The notes below the pieces were generated by a model. It did not search any database and was not told where the DNA came from. It was given only the letters and a program-made list of their open reading frames with translations. A stretch of DNA of 64,000 nucleotides, taken from the NCBI RefSeq assembly GCF_003935895.2, contig NZ_CP054058.1, forward strand, positions 2,957,177-3,021,176, written 5' to 3'. Shown here piece after piece: positions 8,291 through 19,077 of this stretch. The position numbers and the translations under genes were made by a program. This DNA is from Scandinavium goeteborgense. Its GTDB lineage: Bacteria; Pseudomonadota; Gammaproteobacteria; Enterobacterales; Enterobacteriaceae. Within the stretch, counting starts at the first letter, position 1, and each line of letters opens with the position of its first letter.

Positions 8291-8689
8291 ATCGCTGAAT
8301 TATCATCGATATTAATTTCATAGCATGTTCAGGACGCCAATCCCAACACCTGATTTTGCAGGTGCGTCGCCACCCTATCACTGTTTTTAACTCCAGCGGG
8401 ATCCACATTAAAATTCTGGAAACGTGCTCGCAAGATTTCGATTAGGGCATAAAACCGCGCCTACATACGGACAGCGATTGCGTCATTAAGCACTACCACC
8501 AGTACAATTAAGTTAAATGTATTAATTCACTACAAGGTTGTTTTATTTACTTTTAGTTCCTTAGGAAATACAGAATATAACCTCTTCCATTTCAAGCTCA
8601 GCCCTTGCACATTGTCCGCACACACTACCCCTGATAGCATTATTTCCTTTCATCTAGATTTAATTATTCAATATTCAAGGAAGGGGATA
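8291..8689. promoter_or_regulatory. Intergenic region before the serine protease autotransporter
   Basis: This stretch of about 400 bases is AT-rich and shows no gene I can support; the 72-codon minus-strand frame at 8190-8408 has no recognisable content. A weak promoter-like pair for the autotransporter is TTTAGT (8552-8557) and TATAAC (8576-8581) with an 18-base spacer. The ribosome-binding site AAGGAAGGGG lies just before ATG 8690. Confidence 0.4.
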
Positions 8690-11600
8690 ATGAAATGGAA
8701 ACCAAAGCTACTGAGTAGCTTAGTTTTATTGGCAATTTTTGATGCCAATGCAGGCATTATGCGCGAGGATGTTGCCGTACAGGATTACCGGGATTTCGCG
8801 GAGAATCTGGGCAAATACAGCGCCGGCGAAGAAAACATCGAAGTTTTCAAAATGGATGGTACGTCAGCGGGCATTCTTAACTTCCCTATGCCTGATTTTG
8901 GCGCAATAAATAGCCAGGGTTTTGCTACCTTAGTTTCCCCTTCTTATGTTGCCAGCGTCGCCCATAATACCGGCTATACCACTGTTGATTTTGGGAATCA
9001 TGCCAAATACAGAACCACCTATAAATTAATCAGTCGAAACATTCACCCAGTTTATGAAGAATGGGGTAAAGACTTTCATGCTCCTCGCCTGAATAAAGTT
9101 GTGACCGAGGCGGCGCCAATGCCTTTGGTCGATCCACAGGATGTGCGTAATAACCGCGAACGTTATGTTTATTTCGCCCGTGCCGGATCGGGGACACAAT
9201 ATCAGGTCGATCCAGTGACCAAAAAACCGGTTTATATTACCGGCGCTTACGAATGGAAAAGCGGCGGTACAATGGTGAATCCCACCTTCGAACCGTCACG
9301 TCTGCGCTGGACAAATTACGGGCCACCAGACTCACGCGCTCAGCCTTTTAGTTCAGCCATCCAGGCCGGCGACAGCGGAAGTCCGCTCTATGTATACGAT
9401 AACGTTGAAAAAGAGTGGAAAATTTATGGTGTCTCCCCATGGGGAGGGACAGGAAAAACAGGATACGAATACACCAGTTATACGCTGGATATGCAGCTCA
9501 ATTTCCTCAACCAGGTGATTGCAGAAAATACCGATCCTGATGTGACCGATGTGGCTGCCGATGGCGATATTCACTGGACGGCGGCCAATATTACGCAGGG
9601 CGAAAACAGCTGGCAGTGGCACGGTGTTGATACGGAGCTTCCTTCTCAGGCCAGCAATGACGAACTCAATGCCTCGAAAGATCTGCGCTTTGCCGGTGAT
9701 GGCGGCCTGATCATACTCGACAGCGCGGTGAATCACGGCGCGGCAAAACTACAGTTTTCCAACGATTACCGTGTCGTATCTGCCGAAGGGGCGAACAGCA
9801 CTTGGGTGGGCGGCGGTATTGAAGTCGATAAGGGTAAAACTGTCGACTGGGAAGTGAATGGTTTAGCCGGTGATACGTTGCATAAAATCGGTGAAGGCAC
9901 ACTTTACGTCAATGCTGTGGGCAATAATGGTGGCGCGCTGAATGTCGGCGACGGTCTGGTGGTGTTAGCCCAGCAGGCCAATGAAGCTGGTGAGCAAAAA
10001 GCCTTCTCCAAAATCACCATTGTCAGCGGTCGCCCAACCGTGCAGATCGGCGGTGAAAATCAGATTGAAAGCAGCGACATTTACTTTGGCTATCGCGGCG
10101 GCAATTTGGATCTGAATGGCTATGACATGGCTTTCAGCACCATCAATCACAGTGATTCCGGTGCCGCCATTATTAACGGCAATGCAGACCAGATTAGCAC
10201 CCTGACACTGAATAACACCGACAACCAGACCTTTGTCGGTCATCTCGGCAGCAAGGAAACAGCGTCGAATTTAAACGTTGAATATACCCCGGCTTCTAGC
10301 GCAGGCGTGTGGGAACTGGCTGGCGGCGCCGATCTGAATCAGCTTTCCGTGCAAAATGGCATTCTACGATTGTCCGGACGCCCGACACCGCATGCCGGGG
10401 GCACCGTTTTCAGTGATGACTGGATTGATGAAACCTATACCATTAACCAGGTTGATGTCGCCAGCCATGCCACCTTACGCGTGAAGGAGCATGCCACACT
10501 GGATGCCAATGTTATGCTTAATAAGCAGGCAAACTTGATGCTGAACAGCAAGTCACATTTGAGCGGCCATGTTGAATTAGCCTCCGGTAGCATGATTTCC
10601 GTTGATCAGACAGAAAGTAAAACCGCCAGCACTGATGGCAATAATGATGTGATCATTGATGCCGCCATTTCCGGTAACGGGACGCTGAAAAAAATGGCGC
10701 CGGGTGCGTTGTATATTAACAGCGATAATACCTTCACCGGCTCAACCCATATTTACAGCGGGGCACTGATCCTCAACGGGTCCCTTGCCTCGACCGTGAC
10801 GATGGAGCAAAACACCGTGCTGGCGGGTAATAGCGACATCCCGGATCTCATCCTGAAGGATAATGTTCAGTTACAGCCTTACTGGCCAACAGAAAGCGAG
10901 GACGAGGCCTTTACGCCAGCAACACAAACCGTCAACGGCACGCTGTCTGCTGGTAACAATAACCAGCTCAGCATACGTACCCATTTCGACTCGGGCCTTG
11001 CACAATCGGACAAGTTGCTGATCAATGGCGACGTACTTTCTATTAGTCCAATCAGTGTTCAGGTCTCGCCATCAGGAGCCGGGTACTTCACCGATGTGGA
11101 TAATGACGGAGCGGCGGATAATCAGGAAGGTATCTCGCTGATTCAGGTCGCCGGTAACGCCACAAAAAATAGCTTTAAACTGGCCGGGGAGTATGTCGCT
11201 CGCGGCGCTTATGCCTACAACCTTTATGCTTTTGCGCCAGGTCGCAGCGCTGAAGAGCAACGTGAAGTGGAAGGCAATGGCGATCAGTTCTGGGACTACC
11301 GCCTGCAAAATAACATGCTGACCGAAGGTGATAACACCGTACCGATTGATAATACGCCTGTGCCGGACCCAACTCCGGACGATGACGACGACACGCCGGT
11401 GCCCGATCCGACCCCAGATGACGGCGATGACACGCCGGTTCCTGACCCAGCACCCGATGACGGCGATGACATTCCAGTGCCGCCTGCGCCGACGCCGGAT
11501 GACGATGACAACGGGAAAAATGCACGTCCGGCGGTCACTCCGCAGGTACCTTCCTATCTGTCCTTACCTTCTGCCTTGCTGAGTTACAACAGTCGGGTAA

Positions 11601-12481
11601 GCGAAACGTTCCGTAATCAGGTATTAGCGAACGATGATAAAAAGCTGAATATCTTCTTCCAGTATCTCAACGGGGAAGACAACTATCATTCAACGCTGGG
11701 CTTTATGAATTATGGTTACGACTATAAGCAAAAAGAGGAAGGCTGGTTGTTTGGCGGGAAGGTTTTGCAACTGGATAATGATACACACTCACTGGCACTG
11801 AGCCTGGGTCTTTCAAGCGCCAATCTGGAGGTCACTCCCGATGCTGCGGATGGTAATAGCCGAACAGAATATACCGCCTGGGGCCTGTCCTCTCTGTTGT
11901 CTTATCAGTATAAAAGCGGGTTAATCGTGGATCTAGCGTCAGACGTTGCTATCTATGACGGCAATGTTTCAACCGACCTGCGAGGCAGTGAAGTCGCGGA
12001 TATCAATGCCACCTCTTTCGGCGGCTCTGTTGATATCGGATATCAATTCAACATCGGCAACCACAAACTGACGCCAACGGTCGGCATGGGCATCCAGTAT
12101 CTACAAGTAGATGATTTCACTGACATTGATAACACTACGGTACATTACGATGACATGACCCGCCCGACTGTGCGGCTGGGAATGCGTTACCGCTATGACT
12201 GGGATACGGCAAATTCAGGGAAATGGGCTATCACGGCGAATACCCAGTTAATCAATGATCTTAGCGATGACATGACGCTGGAGATTGGAGACCGCTACAG
12301 CAACACCAGCAATAGTTTCCGCAGCGGTGTAGCCGGAAGTTCTGGCATGATCGATGTGGGGATTATCAGTAATCCGACCCCAAATGTGTCATTGAATACG
12401 GGCATTCAGTATCAGCACCGACTTGAAGATGAAGGCGTGGATTACTGGCAGGCCGTTGCAGGGGCAAAAATTAGCTTCTAA
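8690..12481 (+). CDS. S6-family serine protease autotransporter
   Basis: The start ATG 8690 is set by AAGGAAGGGG directly upstream and a signal peptide (MKWKPKLLSSLVLLAIFDANA). The 1263-residue product is a type Va autotransporter. Its N-terminal passenger is an IgA1-protease/SPATE-like peptidase S6 domain with the triad His92 (VASVAHN), Asp128 (GKDFHAPRLNK) and Ser229 (AGDSGSPLY). A beta-helical stalk follows (for example TLYVNAVGNNGGALNVGDGLVVLAQQ and RGGNLDLNGYDM, both typical of SPATEs). A Pro/Asp-rich linker of four 13-residue units occupies about 887-943. The last ~300 residues form the barrel, ending GAKISF. I do not see the conserved SPATE cleavage linker between passenger and barrel, so release of the passenger is uncertain. 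Close relatives by build are EaaA-like proteins. Substrate unknown. Confidence 0.9.
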   Translation: MKWKPKLLSSLVLLAIFDANAGIMREDVAVQDYRDFAENLGKYSAGEENIEVFKMDGTSAGILNFPMPDFGAINSQGFATLVSPSYVASVAHNTGYTTVDFGNHAKYRTTYKLISRNIHPVYEEWGKDFHAPRLNKVVTEAAPMPLVDPQDVRNNRERYVYFARAGSGTQYQVDPVTKKPVYITGAYEWKSGGTMVNPTFEPSRLRWTNYGPPDSRAQPFSSAIQAGDSGSPLYVYDNVEKEWKIYGVSPWGGTGKTGYEYTSYTLDMQLNFLNQVIAENTDPDVTDVAADGDIHWTAANITQGENSWQWHGVDTELPSQASNDELNASKDLRFAGDGGLIILDSAVNHGAAKLQFSNDYRVVSAEGANSTWVGGGIEVDKGKTVDWEVNGLAGDTLHKIGEGTLYVNAVGNNGGALNVGDGLVVLAQQANEAGEQKAFSKITIVSGRPTVQIGGENQIESSDIYFGYRGGNLDLNGYDMAFSTINHSDSGAAIINGNADQISTLTLNNTDNQTFVGHLGSKETASNLNVEYTPASSAGVWELAGGADLNQLSVQNGILRLSGRPTPHAGGTVFSDDWIDETYTINQVDVASHATLRVKEHATLDANVMLNKQANLMLNSKSHLSGHVELASGSMISVDQTESKTASTDGNNDVIIDAAISGNGTLKKMAPGALYINSDNTFTGSTHIYSGALILNGSLASTVTMEQNTVLAGNSDIPDLILKDNVQLQPYWPTESEDEAFTPATQTVNGTLSAGNNNQLSIRTHFDSGLAQSDKLLINGDVLSISPISVQVSPSGAGYFTDVDNDGAADNQEGISLIQVAGNATKNSFKLAGEYVARGAYAYNLYAFAPGRSAEEQREVEGNGDQFWDYRLQNNMLTEGDNTVPIDNTPVPDPTPDDDDDTPVPDPTPDDGDDTPVPDPAPDDGDDIPVPPAPTPDDDDNGKNARPAVTPQVPSYLSLPSALLSYNSRVSETFRNQVLANDDKKLNIFFQYLNGEDNYHSTLGFMNYGYDYKQKEEGWLFGGKVLQLDNDTHSLALSLGLSSANLEVTPDAADGNSRTEYTAWGLSSLLSYQYKSGLIVDLASDVAIYDGNVSTDLRGSEVADINATSFGGSVDIGYQFNIGNHKLTPTVGMGIQYLQVDDFTDIDNTTVHYDDMTRPTVRLGMRYRYDWDTANSGKWAITANTQLINDLSDDMTLEIGDRYSNTSNSFRSGVAGSSGMIDVGIISNPTPNVSLNTGIQYQHRLEDEGVDYWQAVAGAKISF
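11351..11506 (+). repeat. 39-bp tandem repeats encoding a Pro/Asp linker
   Basis: Four imperfect 39-base units begin at 11351, 11390, 11429 and 11468, each encoding 13 residues of the form D-T-P-V-P-D-P-T-P-D-D-x-D. They separate the beta-helix stalk from the barrel of the S6 autotransporter. Repeats of this kind can change copy number by slippage, which would alter stalk length without a frameshift. Confidence 0.9.
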
Positions 12482-12556
12482 ACCCACCTACTCTCAGATA
12501 CCGGGAACGGCATCTGGGGGTAAAGCTGCTCGGAAAACTTTGCTTAACGACATAAA

Positions 12557-12580
12557 AAAACCGGGCTTTCGCCCGGTTTC
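12557..12580 (-). terminator. clpA terminator, probably bidirectional
   Basis: The hairpin AAACCGGGC-tttc-GCCCGGTTT with an A-run on its left (T-run on the minus strand) lies 25 bases beyond the clpA stop. It probably also stops the converging autotransporter transcript. A second copy is at 7233-7253. Confidence 0.85.
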
Positions 12581-12604
12581 GTCATTTCAGTTATCACACG
12601 TCGG

Positions 12605-14881
12605 TTAGTGCGCTGCTTCCGGTTTGCGCTTTTGCGCCGCCTGGAAGTCATAGGTCAGCGCGTTGGCATCGGTATCGAGCGCCACGGTGACCTGACCGCC
12701 GTCCACCAGCGAGCCAAACAGCAGTTCGTTGGCGAGCGGTTTCTTCAGGTTGTCCTGAATCACGCGCACCATCGGACGCGCACCCATCGCACGGTCGTAG
12801 CCTTTTTCCGCCAGCCAGTTGCGGGCTTCCTGGCTCACTTCCAGCGACACGCCTTTCTGATCCAGCTGCACCTGAAGTTCAACAATGAACTTATCGACGA
12901 CCTGATGGATGACATCCGTAGACAGGTGATCGAACCAGATGATGTTGTCCAGACGGTTACGGAATTCTGGCGTGAAGATTTTTTTGATCTCTTCCATCGC
13001 ATCGGTGCTGTTATCCTGGTGGATCAGGCCGATAGATTTACGCTCAGTTTCACGCACCCCGGCGTTGGTGGTCATCACCAGCACCACGTTACGGAAGTCT
13101 GCTTTGCGGCCGTTGTTATCGGTCAGCGTGCCGTTATCCATCACCTGCAACAGCAGGTTGAAGACGTCCGGATGCGCTTTTTCGATTTCATCGAGCAGCA
13201 GGACCGCGTGCGGATGCTTGATCACCGCGTCGGTCAGCAAACCGCCCTGATCGAAGCCCACGTAGCCTGGAGGCGCACCGATCAGACGGCTCACCGTGTG
13301 GCGTTCCATGTATTCGGACATATCGAAACGCAGCAGCTCAATGCCGAGCGCTTTTGACAGCTGAACGGTCACTTCGGTTTTACCGACCCCGGTTGGCCCG
13401 GCGAACAGGAACGAACCGACCGGTTTGTGATCCTGGCCCAGACCCGCCCGGCTCATCTTGATGGCTTCAGTTAAGGCCTCAATGGCTTTATCCTGACCAA
13501 AGACCAGCATTTTCAGGCGGTCGCCGAGGTTTTTCAGCGTGTCGCGGTCGCTCTGAGAAACGCTCTTCTCAGGGATACGTGCGATACGGGCCACCACGGT
13601 TTCGATATCCGCAACGTTGATGGTTTTCTTACGTTTGCTGACCGGCATCAGACGCGCACGCGCGCCCGCTTCGTCGATCACATCAATCGCTTTATCCGGC
13701 AGATGACGATCGTTAATGTATTTCACCGCCAGCTCCACCGCCGCACGCACCGCTTTCGCGGTATAACGCACGTCGTGGTGCGCTTCGTACTTCGGCTTCA
13801 GGCCGTTAATGATTTGAACGGTCTCTTCCACCGACGGCTCAGTGATATCAATTTTCTGGAAGCGACGTGCCAGCGCACGGTCTTTTTCGAAAATGTTACT
13901 GAATTCCTGATACGTCGTGGAACCAATCACCCGGATTTTGCCGCTGGAGAGCAGCGGTTTAATCAAGTTGGCTGCATCAACCTGGCCACCGGATGCCGCC
14001 CCCGCACCGATAATGGTGTGGATCTCGTCGATAAACAGGATGCTGTTGGTATCCTGCTCCAGCTGTTTGAGCAGCGCTTTAAAGCGTTTTTCAAAATCGC
14101 CGCGATATTTAGTGCCCGCCAGCAGCGAGCCAATATCCAGCGAATAAAGGGTGCAATCGGCAATCACTTCCGGCACGTCGCCCTGCACAATGCGCCAGGC
14201 AAGGCCTTCCGCAATGGCGGTTTTACCGACGCCGGACTCACCGACCAGCAGCGGGTTATTTTTACGACGACGGCACAGAACCTGTATGGCGCGCTCCAGC
14301 TCTTTATCGCGGCCAATCAGCGGATCAATACCGCCTACGCGAGCAAGCTGATTTAAATTGGTGGTGAAGTTTTCCATACGATCCTCCCCGCCTGCTTGCT
14401 CTTCAGTGTTCGGTTGGCTTCCGGAATCGGAAGACTGGCTCGGCTCGTCTTTACGCGTGCCGTGGGAGATGAAGTTCACCACATCGAGACGGCTCACTTC
14501 ATGTTTGCGCAGCAGATAGGCCGCCTGGGACTCCTGCTCGCTGAAGATGGCGACCAGGACATTCGCACCGGTGACTTCGCTGCGGCCGGACGATTGAACG
14601 TGGAATACGGCACGCTGTAATACGCGCTGGAAGCTGAGCGTCGGCTGAGTGTCGCGCTCTTCTTCGCTGGCTGGCAGTACCGGCGTGGTCTGTTCGATGA
14701 AGGCTTCGAGTTCCTGACGCAGCGCCACCAGATCCACGGAGCAGGCTTCCAGCGCTTCGCGGGCAGATGGGTTGCTGAGCAGAGCCAGCAACAGATGCTC
14801 GACGGTCATAAACTCATGACGGTGCTCGCGCGCTCTGGCGAAAGCCATATTTAAACTGAGTTCCAGTTCTTGATTGAGCAT
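12605..14881 (-). CDS. clpA: ATP-dependent Clp protease ATP-binding subunit ClpA
   Basis: ClpA is a hexameric AAA+ unfoldase that feeds proteins to ClpP, including N-degron substrates handed over by ClpS. The 758-residue protein has the E. coli length. It has the ClpS-binding N-domain ([35 protein letters not shown]), two AAA+ modules with Walker A GESGVGKT near 214 and GPTGVGKT near 495, and the IGL loop ([10 protein letters not shown]) near 616 that docks on ClpP. The start is ATG 14881; an in-frame GTG/ATG five codons upstream is less likely. The C-terminal 25 residues ([22 protein letters not shown]) differ from the K-12 protein. It lies 30 bases after clpS and is probably cotranscribed. 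Confidence 0.98.
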   Translation of the reverse strand: MLNQELELSLNMAFARAREHRHEFMTVEHLLLALLSNPSAREALEACSVDLVALRQELEAFIEQTTPVLPASEEERDTQPTLSFQRVLQRAVFHVQSSGRSEVTGANVLVAIFSEQESQAAYLLRKHEVSRLDVVNFISHGTRKDEPSQSSDSGSQPNTEEQAGGEDRMENFTTNLNQLARVGGIDPLIGRDKELERAIQVLCRRRKNNPLLVGESGVGKTAIAEGLAWRIVQGDVPEVIADCTLYSLDIGSLLAGTKYRGDFEKRFKALLKQLEQDTNSILFIDEIHTIIGAGAASGGQVDAANLIKPLLSSGKIRVIGSTTYQEFSNIFEKDRALARRFQKIDITEPSVEETVQIINGLKPKYEAHHDVRYTAKAVRAAVELAVKYINDRHLPDKAIDVIDEAGARARLMPVSKRKKTINVADIETVVARIARIPEKSVSQSDRDTLKNLGDRLKMLVFGQDKAIEALTEAIKMSRAGLGQDHKPVGSFLFAGPTGVGKTEVTVQLSKALGIELLRFDMSEYMERHTVSRLIGAPPGYVGFDQGGLLTDAVIKHPHAVLLLDEIEKAHPDVFNLLLQVMDNGTLTDNNGRKADFRNVVLVMTTNAGVRETERKSIGLIHQDNSTDAMEEIKKIFTPEFRNRLDNIIWFDHLSTDVIHQVVDKFIVELQVQLDQKGVSLEVSQEARNWLAEKGYDRAMGARPMVRVIQDNLKKPLANELLFGSLVDGGQVTVALDTDANALTYDFQAAQKRKPEAAH

Positions 14882-14911
14882 AGGCACCTCCCCCAATTTG
14901 AAGGCCTGAAA

Positions 14912-15232
14912 TCAGGCCTGTTCCAGCGTACACAACAACGGATGTTCGTTTTCCTTCGCGTACGTGTTCACCATCGCGACTTTGGTTTCAGCGACTTCGG
15001 CAGTAAACACGCCGCAAATCGCTTTGCCCTGATAGTGAACGGCGAGCATCAGTTGCGTTGCACGTTCTACATCATAAGAAAAGAATTTCTGTAACACGTC
15101 AATAACAAACTCCATTGGCGTGTAATCATCATTGAGCAATATCACTTTATACATCGACGGCGGCTGTAGCGCGTCCCGTACTTTGTCTGCTGCAAGCTGG
15201 TCGAAATCCAGCCAATCACGCGTCTTACCCAT
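14912..15232 (-). CDS. clpS: ATP-dependent Clp protease adaptor ClpS
   Basis: ClpS binds N-terminal Leu, Phe, Tyr or Trp of substrates and delivers them to ClpA. The 106-residue protein has the family core [28 protein letters not shown] and [24 protein letters not shown], including the NDD and His residues that line the N-degron pocket. It is first in the clpSA operon, upstream of clpA and divergent from cspD. Confidence 0.98.
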   Translation of the reverse strand: MGKTRDWLDFDQLAADKVRDALQPPSMYKVILLNDDYTPMEFVIDVLQKFFSYDVERATQLMLAVHYQGKAICGVFTAEVAETKVAMVNTYAKENEHPLLCTLEQA

Positions 15233-15568
15233 TGTCAGTGTTCATCTTTGGTTGCCGCTCCGGCGGGAAACATCCCGTCGGCTTCCCAGAGCGAGTTCAT
15301 TTGAATCTACAGTAAAGCGTAGATAACTATCCTCTATTACTGCCATTCGCCATTCCTGCTAATCGCGACTTTTGTCACATTCCTTGCAATAGCGTTAACT
15401 GCTTCAAATTTTGGTGCATTTTTCACCGAACTTCGCTATCTGACGCTTGACGCGATGCCTGATTTATCTAAATTGTACAGGCGAGAGTTGGCGAGGTTTT
15501 GAACAGCCTGCCGATTTCACCACCGGTTCTTTCCATCTGATTATAAGATTCTCGAAGGATGTCGATGT
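15233..15568. promoter_or_regulatory. Divergent promoter region, clpS / cspD
   Basis: This 336-base gap contains no gene. On the plus strand, TTGACG (15447-15452) and TAAATT (15469-15474), 16 bases apart, form a candidate cspD promoter, leaving a leader of about 90 bases. The clpS promoter must lie in the left half on the minus strand, but I could not place it. Confidence 0.5.
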
Positions 15569-15796
15569 ATGGAAATGGGTACTGTTAAGTGGTTCAACAA
15601 TGCTAAAGGGTTCGGTTTTATCTGCCCTGAAGGCGGCGGCGAAGATATCTTCGCGCATTACTCCACCATCCAGATGGATGGCTACAGAACGTTAAAAGCC
15701 GGACAAGCCGTTCGGTTTGATATCCACCAGGGGCCAAAAGGCAATCACGCTAGCGTCATCGTTCCGGTCGAAGCTGAAGTCGCCGCAGTGGCGTAA
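15569..15796 (+). CDS. cspD: Cold-shock-like protein CspD
   Basis: CspD is a single cold-shock domain that binds single-stranded DNA/RNA and inhibits replication in stationary or nutrient-limited cells. The 75-residue protein has the RNP1 motif KGFGFI (14-19) and RNP2-like DIFAHY (27-32). The start ATG follows GAAGGATG. It is divergent from clpSA as in E. coli, where CspD levels are limited by proteolysis. Confidence 0.96.
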   Translation: MEMGTVKWFNNAKGFGFICPEGGGEDIFAHYSTIQMDGYRTLKAGQAVRFDIHQGPKGNHASVIVPVEAEVAAVA

Positions 15797-15827
15797 CCTT
15801 TAGTTCCATTGTGTACATGCTGCCCTC

Positions 15828-15865
15828 AAAATGCCAGTCACTGTTTTTCCATGACTGGCATTTTT
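15828..15865. terminator. Bidirectional terminator between cspD and macB
   Basis: A perfect ATGCCAGTCA / TGACTGGCAT stem with an A-run on one side and a T-run on the other lies between the convergent cspD and macB genes. Confidence 0.85.
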
Positions 15866-15872
15866 ATGCCTG

Positions 15873-17816
15873 CTATTCCCGCGCCAGCGCATCCACCGGA
15901 TCGAGCCGGGCGGCATTTCGCGCGGGTAACCAGCCAAACAGCACGCCGGTCAGGGTCGAACAGATAAACGCCATCAGCAGCGCCAGCGGGGAGAAACCGA
16001 TTCCCCAGTCGGGCAAAAACAGCTGCAAAGTGTAGGCGATGATCAGCGATAAACTGACGCCCAACGCGCCGCCCACCAGACACACCAGCACCGCTTCAAT
16101 CAAAAACTGTTGCAGTACGTCGCTGGCTCGCGCGCCAACCGCCATGCGGATGCCGATTTCACGGGTGCGTTCCGTCACCGACACCAGCATGATATTCATC
16201 ACCCCGATGCCACCTACCACCAACGAAATGATCGCCACCAGCGTTAAGAACAACTGTAGTGTATGTGTGGTCCGCTCAGCAGTTTTCAAGATGCTGTCCA
16301 TATTCCAGGTGAAGAAATCTTTCTTCCCGTGGCGCAGACTCAGTAAGCGCGTGAGCTGTTGATCCGCCAGCGTGCTGTCATAACCTTCGTTCACGCGGAC
16401 CGTGATCGAGTTCAGCCACGACTGGCCAATCACCCGCCCGGCCATCGTGGTGTACGGCAACCAGACGCGGAGGATTTTACTGCTGCCGAACATTCCCTGC
16501 TTTTCATCCGCCACGCCGATAATGGTGGCAGGCATATTGCCCACCAGAATGATTTCACCCACCACATTGGCTTTATTCGGAAACAGCTGGCGACGGGTAT
16601 TCCCGTCAAGCACCACCACCTGCGCCCGGCCGTTGAGCTGCACGTCATTGAAGGTATTCCCTTCGCTGAAGGTCATGCCGTAAACGTTAAAATACTGCGC
16701 GCCCACGCCTTCTACGCTGGCCGAAACGTCGGTATTGCCCACCCGCAACCGCAGGCTTTTCGACACCGCTGGCGTGGCAGAACTCACCCAGGATTGCTTC
16801 TGAATCGCCAACAGGTCGTCATATTTCAGCGCTTGCTGAAATTGCGGATCGTCGTCACCATAATCTTTGCCGGGATAAACATCGATGGTATTGGTCCCGA
16901 TGGCGCGGATATCCGCCAGCACCATCTGCTTCGCGGCATCGCCCACCACCACAATCGACACCACCGAGGTGATGCCGATAATGATCCCAAGCATCGTTAA
17001 CAGGGTGCGCATTTTGTTGGCCGCCATTGCCAGCCAGGCCATCGCCAGCGCCTCGCGAAAGCCGCTGATGAATTGCCGCCAGCCGGAAAACTCACCGGTT
17101 GTTGCGATGTTTGACGCCCCCGACAGCGCTATTTTTGCCGGTGGATCGCTAATGATTTCGCCGTCGCGGATTTCAATGATGCGCTCAGCCTGCGCCGCCA
17201 CCATCGGATCATGGGTGACGATAATCACCGTATGCCCCTGGGATTTGAGTTGATGCAGGATCGCCATCACCTCTTCGCCAGAATGGCTATCGAGCGCCCC
17301 GGTCGGTTCATCAGCCAGAATCACCTGCCCGCCGTTCATTAGCGCGCGGGCGATACTCACGCGCTGCTGCTGACCACCGGAAAGCTGCGAAGGCTGATAA
17401 TCTACACGATCGCCCAGCCCCAGACGCTGCAACAGTTGCTGCGCCCGCTCAAGGCGTCGTTTGCGTTCCGTGCCCGCATACACCGCAGGCACCTCCACGT
17501 TTTGCGCCGCCGTCAGGTGCGACAGCAAATGGTATCGCTGAAAAATAAAGCCGAAATGCTCGCGACGCAGCCGCGCCAGCGCATCGCCGTCGAGGGTTGC
17601 TACGTCGGTGCCCGCGACACGATAGGTGCCGCTGGTCGGCTTATCGAGGCAGCCGAGAATGTTCATCAGCGTCGATTTACCGGAGCCAGACGCGCCGACG
17701 ATCGCCACCATTTCACCCGCATGAATGCTGAGCGTGATCCCTTTCAGGACCTCAACGCTCTGGTCACCGGAAGGATAGCTGCGACGAATATGGCTGAGTT
17801 CCAGCAGCGCCGTCAT
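15873..17816 (-). CDS. macB: Macrolide export ATP-binding/permease protein MacB
   Basis: MacB is an inner-membrane ABC transporter that works with MacA and TolC to export macrolides and enterotoxin or lipopeptide substrates from the periplasm. The 647-residue product has an N-terminal ABC domain with Walker A GASGSGKS (41-48), signature LSGGQ (145-149) and Walker B with DEPTGALD near 168. It has one membrane helix near 275, a large periplasmic domain (about 300-520) and three C-terminal helices with the FtsX-like motif [14 protein letters not shown]. Its ATG overlaps the macA stop by four bases. Confidence 0.97.
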   Translation of the reverse strand: MTALLELSHIRRSYPSGDQSVEVLKGITLSIHAGEMVAIVGASGSGKSTLMNILGCLDKPTSGTYRVAGTDVATLDGDALARLRREHFGFIFQRYHLLSHLTAAQNVEVPAVYAGTERKRRLERAQQLLQRLGLGDRVDYQPSQLSGGQQQRVSIARALMNGGQVILADEPTGALDSHSGEEVMAILHQLKSQGHTVIIVTHDPMVAAQAERIIEIRDGEIISDPPAKIALSGASNIATTGEFSGWRQFISGFREALAMAWLAMAANKMRTLLTMLGIIIGITSVVSIVVVGDAAKQMVLADIRAIGTNTIDVYPGKDYGDDDPQFQQALKYDDLLAIQKQSWVSSATPAVSKSLRLRVGNTDVSASVEGVGAQYFNVYGMTFSEGNTFNDVQLNGRAQVVVLDGNTRRQLFPNKANVVGEIILVGNMPATIIGVADEKQGMFGSSKILRVWLPYTTMAGRVIGQSWLNSITVRVNEGYDSTLADQQLTRLLSLRHGKKDFFTWNMDSILKTAERTTHTLQLFLTLVAIISLVVGGIGVMNIMLVSVTERTREIGIRMAVGARASDVLQQFLIEAVLVCLVGGALGVSLSLIIAYTLQLFLPDWGIGFSPLALLMAFICSTLTGVLFGWLPARNAARLDPVDALARE

Positions 17817-18928
17817 TTCGCCGCCCCTGGTTTGCCCTCTCCGGTAATGACTTCATCGCCCTCTTCCAGACCTTTCACCACTTCCACATCGGTGTCGTTG
17901 CGTGAGCCGAGGGTAATTTCCCGCTCTTTGACTTCGCCGTTACGCAGCAGGCGCACGTTGTAACGGTTATCGCCCGTCGCATCGCCCAGCGCAGAAAGCG
18001 GAATGCTCAGCACATTGTTCACACCCGAAAGCTGAATATGCACCTGGGCGGTCATTTCCAGGCGCAACACACCTTTCGGGTTCGGCACTTCAAAACGCGC
18101 GTAATAGAAAATGGCGTCATTGACCTTTTCCGGGGTCGGCAGAATGTCTTTCAGCGTGCCTTCGTAGCGGGTCAGCGGATCGCCCAGCACCGTAAACCAG
18201 GCTTTCTGACCCGGTTTAAGGTGAATCACGTCGGCCTCAGAGACCTGGGCTTTTACCAGCATAGTGCGGAGATCGGCCAGGGTAAGAATATTGGGCGCCT
18301 GCTGGGCCGCGATCACCGTCTGGCCTTGCAGGGTGGTAATTTGCGTCACTTCGCCCGCCATCGGCGCCAGAATACGGGTGTAATCGAGGTTAGTTTTGGC
18401 GGTATCCAGGGTCGCCTGGTTGCGCTTGATTTGGGCATCAATGGTGCCAATCTGTGCCTCTTTTACCGCCACGTCCGTCGCGGTGGTGTCCAAATCCTGC
18501 TGCGAAATAAGCTTAGTTTTGGCCAGCTGCTGGTTACGGGCATAGGTCACCTGCGCCAGCTTGCGTTCCGCCAGCGCCTGCAAGCGCTGCGCGCGCAGCT
18601 CCATCAGCGTCGCTTCCACCTCTTTGATTTGGTTTTGCGCTTGCTCAGGGTCGATAACCCCCAATAGCTGATCTTTCTTCACCTTGTCGCCAATCGCGAC
18701 CGACAGCGTTTTCAGCTGGCCGCTGACCTGCGCGCCGACGTCGACTTTACGCACCGCGTCCAGTTTACCGGTCGCCAGCACGCTCTGTTGCAGGTCGCCC
18801 TTCCGGACAATCAGCGTTTGATAGCTCGGCAACGGCGCGTTCAGCGTCCGCCATAACCAGAACCCCGCCAGCAGTATCACCCCGGCGAGAACCAGGTAAA
18901 TTTTTTTGCCCTTTCCCTTCAGCTTCAT
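17813..18928 (-). CDS. macA: Macrolide efflux periplasmic adaptor MacA
   Basis: MacA is the membrane-fusion (HlyD-family) adaptor joining MacB to TolC. The 371-residue product has an N-terminal membrane anchor (about 9-26), a barrel-sandwich/lipoyl segment ([29 protein letters not shown]), a coiled-coil hairpin of about 100-190 rich in Lys, Glu and Gln, and the beta-barrel and membrane-proximal domains. It has the E. coli length and precedes macB with a four-base overlap. Confidence 0.97.
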   Translation of the reverse strand: MKLKGKGKKIYLVLAGVILLAGFWLWRTLNAPLPSYQTLIVRKGDLQQSVLATGKLDAVRKVDVGAQVSGQLKTLSVAIGDKVKKDQLLGVIDPEQAQNQIKEVEATLMELRAQRLQALAERKLAQVTYARNQQLAKTKLISQQDLDTTATDVAVKEAQIGTIDAQIKRNQATLDTAKTNLDYTRILAPMAGEVTQITTLQGQTVIAAQQAPNILTLADLRTMLVKAQVSEADVIHLKPGQKAWFTVLGDPLTRYEGTLKDILPTPEKVNDAIFYYARFEVPNPKGVLRLEMTAQVHIQLSGVNNVLSIPLSALGDATGDNRYNVRLLRNGEVKEREITLGSRNDTDVEVVKGLEEGDEVITGEGKPGAAK

Positions 18929-19077
18929 AAAAATCCTACGTGTTTATCTTCTGCCGTTGATTGTATCTAAACATTACCTCAACGAAACCTCTCTTTTCTG
19001 GCTACGTCCAGGCCGTTGCCTCTGCGTTGAGAAACGCGTTGGTAAATTCGCATTTTCACTCCGGCAAGGTGTCCCGT

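Noticed and set aside
8190-8408. 72-codon minus-strand frame upstream of the unknown acidic protein
   Set aside because: Overlaps the structured leader and promoter; no family resemblance and no ribosome-binding site.
12608-13357. 249-codon open frame antisense to the clpA 3' half
   Set aside because: Shadow of clpA codon usage, no start signal and His/Arg-rich content typical of antisense translation.
13703-14356. 217-codon open frame antisense to clpA
   Set aside because: It mirrors the strongly conserved clpA coding strand; long antisense frames are common in GC-rich core genes.
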